From contig JAUZRW010000138.1 of the NCBI GenBank assembly GCA_030950085.1, positions 1-37,106 on the forward strand: a DNA stretch of 37,106 nt, in the 5' to 3' direction. Origin of the DNA: Anaerolineae bacterium (lineage in GTDB: Bacteria; Chloroflexota; Anaerolineae; Aggregatilineales; Phototrophicaceae). Below are positions 7,060 to 15,200 of the stretch, piece by piece; position 1 is the first letter of the stretch; each line of letters begins with the position of its first letter. The notes beneath the pieces are model-generated. The model saw only the letters and a program-made list of their open reading frames with translations, was not told the DNA's origin and did not search any database. Both the position numbers and the translations under genes were made by a program.

Positions 7060-9369
7060 ATGACCAGCGATTTGTTAAGTGGCTTAAATGAACAACAATA
7101 TGCGGCTGTGACGGCTGGCGGAGGTCCTGTCTTGGTCTTAGCAGGTCCCGGTAGCGGTAAAACAGGGGTTTTGACACGGCGCGTAGCATTTTTGATTCAA
7201 GAGATGACGGTCAAGCCGTGGCATATTATGGCTGTTACTTTTACTAACAAAGCCGCCACCGAAATGCGCTATCGTATTGGCAATTATCTTGATGAGAGAG
7301 TACCGGGCTTGCAAGTCGGTACATTCCATGCCACCTGTGCAAAAATTTTGCGTATCGAGCATGAAGCCACAAGCTATAATCGAGATTACACAATTTACGA
7401 TACCGATGACCAAGTTTCAGCCATCAGGCAAGTGATGAATGACTTGAATATTGATACCAAGAGATTCTCGCCACGTCGGGTCTTGAATGCGATTAGTCAT
7501 GCCAAAAATGAAGTTATTCTGCCGCATAATTATGTCGGACAAGATTATTTTACAGAGATTGTTTCACGAGTCTATCCACGCTATCAGTCATTTCTAGTGA
7601 GTAATAATGCGATGGATTTTGACGATTTATTGGTGCAGATGGTTTTGCTCCTACGAAACAATGACATCGTGCGGCAACGTTATCAAGACCACTATCCTTT
7701 TGTGCTAGTCGATGAATTCCAAGATACGAATACGGTGCAATATCAATTGGTGGAACTGATTAGCAAGCCGCAGAGCAATGTTTTTGTGGTCGGGGATGAA
7801 GACCAGAGTATTTATGCTTTTCGCGGCGCAGATTTCCGTAATGTGATGCGTTTTCGCCAAGATTATCCGCAAGCAAAAGTGGTTGTGCTAGAACAAAATT
7901 ACCGTTCGACACAAATTGTTTTGGATGTGGCACGGGCAGTCATTGAGAAGAATATGAACCGCACTCGTAAGGCGCTCTTCACTGACCGCAAAGGCGGCGA
8001 ATTAGTGACGGTTCATGAGGCATATAATGATGAATACGAGGCTGATTATGTCATGGAGCGCATTCACGACTTGCAAAAGCGCGACGGCTACAACCTCAGC
8101 GATTTTGCGATTATGTATCGCACGAATGCCCAATCGCGGGCGCTAGAGGCAGCCTGTCGTAACCACAATTTGCCTTATCGTCTCGTGGGCGGAGTCAGTT
8201 TCTATCAACGGCGCGAAATTAAAGACTTGATAGCCTATATGCGTGTGGTCAATAACCCCGATGACAAAATTAGCTTTGCGCGGATTGTCAATGTACCGAA
8301 GCGCGGTATTGGCAAAAAGTCGTTGCAAGATTTTCATCGTTGGTGTGCAGATGCCGAATTGGGCTACGGCGAGGCGCTCGAAAAATTACGTCATGGCGAG
8401 GCAACACCTCTCAGCAACCGTGTATCAAGTCTCTTTACGAAATTTGCCCAGCAAGCCCACAAATGGCAAGAACACATTGCAGAAAATAATTTAATTGCCC
8501 TCTTTGATGATATTGTCGCCGATACAGCGTATACATTTTATCTGCAAGAGATTAGTGATGATGATAAACAGCGTGAAGAACGGACTCAGAATGTGCGCGA
8601 GTTACGCGGTTTTCTTGCTACATATGAAGAAGACGAACACTCACTGTCAGAATTTTTGCAAGAACAGCAATTAATGACCGATGAAGACCGCTCGGCTGAA
8701 AATCTCCAAAATGCAGACGGGGCGACTGATAAAATCACGTTATTGACACTCCATGCGGCTAAGGGTTTGGAGTATCCGGTGGTGTTTATTACCGGATTGG
8801 AAGATGGCTTACTACCACATAGTCGCTCATTTGAAGACCCTGATGGATTGGAAGAAGAACGACGTTTGTTCTATGTCGGCATTACTCGCGCCAAAGACCT
8901 TTTATTCTTGACCTATACATTCAAACGCTCACTTTATGGCGGTTATAGTACGGATGTCCAAGCAAAATCGGCTTTTTTGTATGATATCCCTGAAGACTTG
9001 CTCAATTCTGATGCTGCAAATCTCGGCTATTCTTCAGATGAATATCGCTATCAACGGACGACAAAGTGGGATAATCCTAACAATGGACTCAATCGTTTAC
9101 AGCGTGATTTGCGTGAGGCAAGCAAGCCGACAGGTCATGTCAGCGATGAGAATCTGCGTAGTAAAATTATTCCCTTCCCGGGTAGCGATGCCAGTCAGCC
9201 GTTGCGTTTCAAAGGCGGACAAAAGGTACACCATTCGTCGTTTGGGCGCGGCATTGTGATTGAGAGTAAGCGCATTGATGGGGCGGAAATTGTCAGTGTG
9301 ATTTTCGATAATACGAAATTTGGTATTAAGTCGCTGGATGCCGAATTTGCGAATTTGACCCTTCTCTAA
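7060..9369 (+). CDS. pcrA: ATP-dependent DNA helicase, UvrD/PcrA family
   Basis: Superfamily 1A 3'-to-5' helicase acting in nucleotide excision and mismatch repair and in clearing replication-transcription conflicts. The 769-residue protein carries all core motifs: NEQQYAAV (Q motif), Walker A GPGSGKT (about 29-35), TFTNKAATEM (Ia), VDEFQDTN (II), GDEDQSIYAFRGA (III), LEQNYRS (IV), TLHAAKGLEYPVVF (V) and RRLFYVGITRAK (VI). The C-terminus keeps a Tudor-like fold, KVHHSSFGRGIVI, which in PcrA/UvrD contacts RNA polymerase. Length fits the family. TCAGGAT before the ATG is an acceptable ribosome-binding site. The symbol is by family; PcrA versus UvrD cannot be separated by eye. Confidence 0.93.
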   Translation: MTSDLLSGLNEQQYAAVTAGGGPVLVLAGPGSGKTGVLTRRVAFLIQEMTVKPWHIMAVTFTNKAATEMRYRIGNYLDERVPGLQVGTFHATCAKILRIEHEATSYNRDYTIYDTDDQVSAIRQVMNDLNIDTKRFSPRRVLNAISHAKNEVILPHNYVGQDYFTEIVSRVYPRYQSFLVSNNAMDFDDLLVQMVLLLRNNDIVRQRYQDHYPFVLVDEFQDTNTVQYQLVELISKPQSNVFVVGDEDQSIYAFRGADFRNVMRFRQDYPQAKVVVLEQNYRSTQIVLDVARAVIEKNMNRTRKALFTDRKGGELVTVHEAYNDEYEADYVMERIHDLQKRDGYNLSDFAIMYRTNAQSRALEAACRNHNLPYRLVGGVSFYQRREIKDLIAYMRVVNNPDDKISFARIVNVPKRGIGKKSLQDFHRWCADAELGYGEALEKLRHGEATPLSNRVSSLFTKFAQQAHKWQEHIAENNLIALFDDIVADTAYTFYLQEISDDDKQREERTQNVRELRGFLATYEEDEHSLSEFLQEQQLMTDEDRSAENLQNADGATDKITLLTLHAAKGLEYPVVFITGLEDGLLPHSRSFEDPDGLEEERRLFYVGITRAKDLLFLTYTFKRSLYGGYSTDVQAKSAFLYDIPEDLLNSDAANLGYSSDEYRYQRTTKWDNPNNGLNRLQRDLREASKPTGHVSDENLRSKIIPFPGSDASQPLRFKGGQKVHHSSFGRGIVIESKRIDGAEIVSVIFDNTKFGIKSLDAEFANLTLL

Positions 9370-9429
9370 TGTAGAATCTGCACAAAACACACAACCCTTT
9401 GCGTTAGGTATTTCTTATGGATAGCTGAA

Positions 9430-9466
9430 TAAATAAAAACAGGGCAAGTAATAAATTTGCCCTGTT
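9430..9466 (-). terminator. Rho-independent terminator of the acidic TPR operon
   Basis: AACAGGGCAA (9438-9447) and TTGCCCTGTT (9457-9466) form a perfect 10-bp stem with a 9-base loop. On the minus strand the stem is followed by TTTTATTTATT. It lies just after the stop codon of the 920-residue gene. The plus-strand side lacks a T run, so it does not obviously serve the helicase gene. Confidence 0.8.
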
Positions 9467-9494
9467 AGGATTATATGACTTAAATTTAGCGAAT

Positions 9495-12257
9495 TTAGAG
9501 CATATTGAGTGCGCGGCGATAGGTATCGAGTGCCTCTTGCAGCTTGCCTTGTCGCATTCGGACATCACCCAAGACACGGAAGACAGTCGGATTGCGTTTA
9601 TGGGTATCCGCTAGTTTATTGACCGCTTTTTCTACTTGGTCAAGTGCTTGATTGGCACGCACAACAGATTCATAATCCAACATTGCGCCTTCAATATCGC
9701 CCGCACTCACTTTTTCGCTCGCAGATTTGAAGGCGGCACTGACATCCACTGCTGCGGCTACCTTCGGCACGGGTGCTGGTGACTTCGCTACAGGAATTAT
9801 CGCGGCGGCGGGTTGCTCGACCTTAACAGGTACAGGTACAACAGGCTCTTCTTCAAGCGTAAAGTCGATTTCTGCGACAGCCTCTTCTTCTTCATCCATC
9901 GTCTCGCGCAGCCAATCGGGGATGTCCTCAACAGAATCAATGTCGATATCGTCTCCTGCCAACCATGACGGTAATTCTTCCGCCGGAGCAACCGTATCAT
10001 CAACTTGTTCTTTCAACCAATCCGGCATATCCGCTTCAATGGATTCAGCCGCATCAGTCGATAGCCAATCCATATCATCAACGGCGGCAGATTCGACACT
10101 GGGCATCTCAGTCGCAAGGACAGCCGATTCCGATTCTTCACCACTGAGCCAATCTGGGACAGCCATAGCTTGCCCGTGTGGGAGCGACATTTCCATAGGC
10201 AGTTCAGCAGCTTGTAAGCCTTCTGCTGCACCAGCCGCAACAGGCTCTGATAGCGCAACTGCCGTCGGTTCGCCGTCGATTTCTGCGACTTTGCCTTCGT
10301 ACCAATCTTCCAATTCGCCACTCGCCTCTTGCTGGAAAGCCTGTACCCATGTATCGGCGGTATCTGCGATGGCGACTTCTTGTGTGATTTTTTCTGGGGG
10401 AGTCTCAAAAATATCGACGCTGATATCGCCTGTATCTTCATTCGCGTCAGTACTCAGCCAATCGGGGAGTTCGTCTGATTCTTCGGCATCATCATCAAAA
10501 AGATTGCCCAACATCATCTCTGCTGTATCAGTCTTAGAAGGCGCGAGTGCTTCGCTTTCATCTTCTGGCACTGTACCCATCTGCTCCTGTAGCCAATCAG
10601 GAATTTCGGCTTGAACAAGGGCTTCAATGATTTCTGGCTCGTCTTCATCTTCTTCACTGTCGATGTAATCAACCACATCAGTTCGCTTATTTGCTTTATC
10701 AAATGCAGTGCCAAAGAACTGTGCAATTTCTTCTGGTGAGACATTACCGGCATTGATTTTTGCCTGAATGTCAGATTTTACGTCATCAAATTGGGGTACG
10801 TCTTCTGCAATAGCTTCTACATCTTCTATTTCTTCATCGTCCCCCATGCCAATAGAAGCGATACCTGATTGTGCCGATGCAATGTCGTCAAGCCAATTTT
10901 CGGGGTCTTCCATATTCATGGCGGCAACATCAAAGGATGGGACGAGTTCATCTTCGTCATCCGCATCAATAATCATGCCCGAACCTTGCTCAAAGGAGAA
11001 ATCTTCATAGCCGGGTCCCGTATCCAATATATCATCAGGTGCAGGAATATCGAGGTTGGCAGTGGTAACAAGTTCAGCACTATCCGCACCTTCTTGTTTG
11101 GCAAGTGTTTCTAGCCATTCTAATGACCCTTCGTCGGCATCGCCTTCGGGAGCAGCAGCATCACTATCACCATCTTCGGCTAAACCAGCCAACCAATCCA
11201 TCGGACTCGAATCAACAGCCGGTTCTGTTTCGCCTAAGTCAGACAAGTCATCGAGCGTAGGCATATCAAGGTCGGGGACTGCATCTTCATCTGAGCCTGC
11301 CAAACCTGCCAGCCAATCCATCGGGCTACCGTCGGCGGCAGGTTCTTCTCCAAGACCTTCTAATGCGCTCAGGTCGAATTCAGGAATTTCATTATCGGCT
11401 GACCCACCAAATAAGTCATTGAAGGACGGCATTTCTTCTGTGGCACCTTCTGCCTCATCTATAAGATTAGCCCCTCCAAGTAGGTCATCCAGAGAGGGTG
11501 CTGCCAACACATCCGCTTCAAGAGCCGTTTCGAGTTCTTCATCAGCCTCATCTATAAGATTAGACCCTTCAAAGAGGTCATCCAGAGAGGGTGCTGCCAA
11601 CACATCCGCTTCAAGAGCCGTTTCGAGTTCTTCATCGGCTTCGGTGGCAACAGGTTCGGCTTGGGCGGCGGCTTTTTCAGCTTCTTCTTTGGCGAGATGC
11701 GCTTTCCACTTCTCTTCTGTCCAGCCATACGGGACATAATCGCCCTTGCCTTCGAGCCGTTCATCATCGTCGGCAACTTCTGTAATTTCCATATCCGCAG
11801 ATGTGGTAAGCCCTTCTGTAACGCCCTGACGCACAGCAAGCGATTCCATCCATTTTGTCAGTTCTTCAGGCGACATGGAGTCAAAATCGGGCATATCGCC
11901 AGCACCCGCATCGTCTGTTGATGCTGCCGAAGCGACAGGTTCTGGCTCTAGTTCGGGTTCTGGCTCTAGTTCGGGTTCAGGCTCTAGTTCGGGTTCAGGC
12001 GGTGGGGCGGCAGCTTGCTGGGCAGCTTTTTCAGCTTCTTCTTTGGCAAGATGCGCTTTCCACTTCTCTTCTGTCCAGCCATACGGGACATAATCGCCCT
12101 TTCCTTCGAGCCGTTCATCATCGTCGGCAACTTCCGTAATTTCCATATCGGCAGCCGTGGTAAGTCCCTCTGTAGCGCCTTGACGCACAGCAAGGGATTC
12201 CATCCACTTCGTCAGTTCTTCGGGCGACATGGAGTCAAAATCGGGCATATCAGTCAT
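9495..12257 (-). CDS. Large acidic repeat protein with C-terminal TPR, second gene of the operon
   Basis: Function not recognised. The 920-residue product is strongly acidic and mostly low-complexity, and has no signal peptide or membrane segment. Residues 4-79 form a module (MPDFDSMSPEELTKWMESLA to EEKWKAHLAKEEAEKAA) repeated at 122-197, separated by a PELEPEPELEPEP linker. A 31-residue unit ending APSLDDL follows twice. The middle holds about 11 Trp-Leu motifs in acidic context, such as PDWLQEQM, PDWLSTD, PDWLKEQV and PDWLRETM. Residues from about 835 to the end form two TPR-like helix pairs ending RVLGDVRMRQGKLQEALDTY. AGAGAGG precedes the ATG. It follows the 1493-residue gene after 38 bases. 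A scaffold in which TPRs and DWL motifs bind partners is inference. Confidence 0.8.
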   Translation of the reverse strand: MTDMPDFDSMSPEELTKWMESLAVRQGATEGLTTAADMEITEVADDDERLEGKGDYVPYGWTEEKWKAHLAKEEAEKAAQQAAAPPPEPELEPEPELEPEPELEPEPVASAASTDDAGAGDMPDFDSMSPEELTKWMESLAVRQGVTEGLTTSADMEITEVADDDERLEGKGDYVPYGWTEEKWKAHLAKEEAEKAAAQAEPVATEADEELETALEADVLAAPSLDDLFEGSNLIDEADEELETALEADVLAAPSLDDLLGGANLIDEAEGATEEMPSFNDLFGGSADNEIPEFDLSALEGLGEEPAADGSPMDWLAGLAGSDEDAVPDLDMPTLDDLSDLGETEPAVDSSPMDWLAGLAEDGDSDAAAPEGDADEGSLEWLETLAKQEGADSAELVTTANLDIPAPDDILDTGPGYEDFSFEQGSGMIIDADDEDELVPSFDVAAMNMEDPENWLDDIASAQSGIASIGMGDDEEIEDVEAIAEDVPQFDDVKSDIQAKINAGNVSPEEIAQFFGTAFDKANKRTDVVDYIDSEEDEDEPEIIEALVQAEIPDWLQEQMGTVPEDESEALAPSKTDTAEMMLGNLFDDDAEESDELPDWLSTDANEDTGDISVDIFETPPEKITQEVAIADTADTWVQAFQQEASGELEDWYEGKVAEIDGEPTAVALSEPVAAGAAEGLQAAELPMEMSLPHGQAMAVPDWLSGEESESAVLATEMPSVESAAVDDMDWLSTDAAESIEADMPDWLKEQVDDTVAPAEELPSWLAGDDIDIDSVEDIPDWLRETMDEEEEAVAEIDFTLEEEPVVPVPVKVEQPAAAIIPVAKSPAPVPKVAAAVDVSAAFKSASEKVSAGDIEGAMLDYESVVRANQALDQVEKAVNKLADTHKRNPTVFRVLGDVRMRQGKLQEALDTYRRALNML
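11457..11642 (-). repeat. Two tandem copies of a 93-bp in-frame unit
   Basis: The unit encodes 31 residues (EADEELETALEADVLAAPSL, then DDL and a variable end). The two copies are nearly identical at DNA level; for example GTCATCCAGAGAGGG recurs at 11484 and 11577, exactly 93 bases apart. This indicates a recent duplication. Confidence 0.85.
11667..12248 (-). repeat. Duplicated 76-residue module, period 354 bp, with 18-bp linker repeats between
   Basis: The 5' coding part of the 920-residue gene contains two near-identical copies offset by exactly 118 codons: CACTTCTCTTCTGTCCAGCC occurs at 11707 and 12061. Between them (about 11939-12000) three 18-bp units encode the Pro-Glu-Leu-Glu linker. 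Confidence 0.85.
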
Positions 12258-12295
12258 GACTCATACCTCTCTGTCGTTGGTCAATTGCAAGCGGC

Positions 12296-15200
12296 TTACA
12301 GGTCATCAAAATCATCGTCAAACTCAAAATCATCATCAATGTCGTCAAAGTCATCTATATCTTCGATAGTATCCATCGTGCCAAAGTCATCAAAGCTATC
12401 GAAATCATCCATATCTTCGATAGTGTCTTGGCTGTCAAAATTATCAAAGCTATCGAAATCATCCATCAACTCGTCGTCACTTGCTGCCCCAAAATCGTCA
12501 AAGTCAGCAATAGCAACATCGGCAATGGCTTCTTCGGCAGTTGCCACAGATGCTGCTGAGTCTCCGCGTAACCACGTTGGCAGTTTCGAGAAGATAAAGC
12601 GCCGCACTGATGGACGAGCAACAGGTTTTTCTGTTACAGAATCGTCGGATATGGGTTTGTTTCCCGTTTCTTCATCTACTATATCTTGTAACCATGTAAA
12701 GTCGCTAGTCGAAGCTGCTGCTTCTTCTGCCAAAACACGTTGGCGATGGGTTTGTCCTTCGCTGAAACCCTCATCAATCGGCTCGTCTTCCTCAGCCTCA
12801 TAATCCAAATCTAAACCCGGAACCATCGCATTAAGCCAATCAGGGGCGTTGTCTGCGCTGGCAAATTCGACTTCTTCATCATAGTCAAAATCTGTTTCGG
12901 CGGACTCTGCTTCGGCTATAAATTCGGTTTCTTCATCCAAATCACCACGACCCGCTTCGGATTCGGCAAGAGGGACAGCTTCTATCTCTGTGCTATCGTC
13001 CAAACCCCAATCCACAGTATCTTGGGCGACAGGTTCTTGGGCGGTATCTTCATCAGAATCTAAAGTCCCTAACCAATCTGGTTCATCAGCAAACATGTCA
13101 TCCAAGTCCGTTTCAGCGACAGGTTCAAGGTCACTTGCCTCAACTTCATCATCCGAATCCAGTTCAGATTCTAAAGTGTTTGTATCACGCTCTTGGCGAA
13201 TAGTATTCAATAGACCCGTCATGCCAGATGTAGAAGCAACAGAGAGATCTTCCTCAGCATCATCAAAGTCTGCGCCCCAATCGACTTCGGCAACGGGTTC
13301 ATCGGTGATTTCTAATTCGCTATCATCGTCGCCAGGTTCGCTTAACCAATCCGCGTCGGCTTCGGCGATTTCTAATTCGCTGTCATCGTCGCCAAGTTCG
13401 CCTAACCAATCGGCATCTTCTTCGGCAACGAGGTCATCATCAGCTTCAGCTTCATAATCGCCCCAATCGACTTCGGCAACGGGTTCATCGGTGATTTCTA
13501 ATTCGCTATCATCGTCGCCAAGTTCGCTTAACCAATCCGCGTCGGCTTCGGCGATTTCTAATTCGCTGTCATCGTCGCTAAGTTCGCTTAGCCAATCTGC
13601 GTCCGCTTCGGCAACGAGGTCATTATCAGCTTCAGCTTCATAATCGCCCCAATCGACTTCGGCAACGGGTTCATGGGTGATTTCTAATTCGCTGTCATCG
13701 TCGCCAAGTTCGCTTAGCCAATCTGCGTCCGCTTCGGTGATTTCTAATTCGCTATCATTGTCATCATCGCTAAGTTCGCTTAACCAATCTGCGTCCGCTT
13801 CGGCGATTTCTAATTCGCTATCATCGTCGCTAAGCTCGCTTAACCAATCTGCGTCCGCTTCGGCGATTTCTAATTCGCTATCATCGTCGCTAAGTTCGCT
13901 TAACCAATCTGCGTCCGCTTCGGCAACAGGTTCATCGTCGAGTTGGAATTCATCATCGTCATCATCACTGATTTCACTCATCCAATCCATGTCGCTCCCC
14001 TCAATAGCTTCATCATCAAGTTCCAGTTCGCTATCATTGACATCATCACTGATTTCGCTTATCCAATCCATATGGGCTTCGGTGACAGGTTCAACATCTT
14101 CATCTGATGGTGACATCCAATCAAGGTCAGATTCTTCTTCGATATCACTATCAGCACCGCCAATGTCGGAGAGCCAATCAGCCTCACTTTCAGCAAAAAC
14201 ATCGTCAACATCAATCTCGCCAACCCAATCATCTGATGCTGTCTCGGTATCATCCGCATCTGTATTTAAGAACGTCAGCATACTGGATTTAGCCAGTGGC
14301 GGCAGTTCAGTAGCATCATCAACAAAGTCGAAGTCACTGTCGTCTTCATCTGTGGATAGCCCATCTGCGAATAGCTCTTCGACATCTGCTTCGTCTTGGA
14401 AATCACTCACCCAATCTATGTCATCATCAACGACAGGTTGTTCATCATCATCGAGTTCAATACCGGATTCACTGAGCCATGCCATCGGGTCATCTACAGC
14501 ACTATCCGCAATGACAGCTTGTTCATCATCTTCATCATCTGATTCATCACCTATATCTTGGATGGCATCTGAGCGTTCAGGTTCAGTATCCGCCTGATGC
14601 AACCATGATAATGTATCACTGTCGGCGAGTTCTGCGACTGGCAAGTCATCATCTTCAAGCAAGTCATCTTCAAGCAAGTCATCTTCTGCCAACCAGTCTA
14701 AATCACCGAGCGATTCTTCATCTTCTGCGAAATCGTCATCTTGCCAATCCGAATCCTCAAACAAATTATCCAGACCATCATCGACCACGGGTTCATCATC
14801 ATTATCACTTGCCGCATGACTTGCCGCGAAAGTATCACCTTGTGTTAAGTCGTCCAAATCCAACATTTCATCCAGCACCGAATCATCGGTTAACCAATCC
14901 ATGCTGGAATCTAGTTCGCTATCCGTAGCATCTGGAGCGGAAATGTCATCTTCTTCTAATTCGGCATCGGCATCTGCTAACCATGCTAGTGGGTCAGTTA
15001 TTTGCTGGTCGTCAACTTCTTGACCTTCTTCGTAATAGCTCAGATTCGTGGTATCTTCAGCTTCCATTTCAGCATCTGGCTCAAAATCTATGCCTTCCTC
15101 TTCAAGCCACGCCATGGGTGCTTCGGGGGCTGATTCCAATGAAACAGGGTCGCCTTCATCAAATAATGTAGGTACGACATTTGCATCATCGTCAAATTCG

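Noticed and set aside
13273-13925. CRISPR-like regularly spaced repeats
   Set aside because: The repeats are directly tandem without unique spacers, stay in one reading frame, have 60- and 186-base periods, and no cas genes are nearby.
13677-14597. Long serine-rich open frame on the plus strand opposite the giant acidic gene (similar ones at 9727-10614, 11056-11739, 12990-13457 and 15048-15791)
   Set aside because: These are mirror images of Asp/Glu codons on the other strand (GAT and GAA read back as ATC and TTC, and in shifted frames as Ser). There is no ribosome-binding site and no protein-like pattern, while the minus-strand frame has TPRs and conserved repeats.
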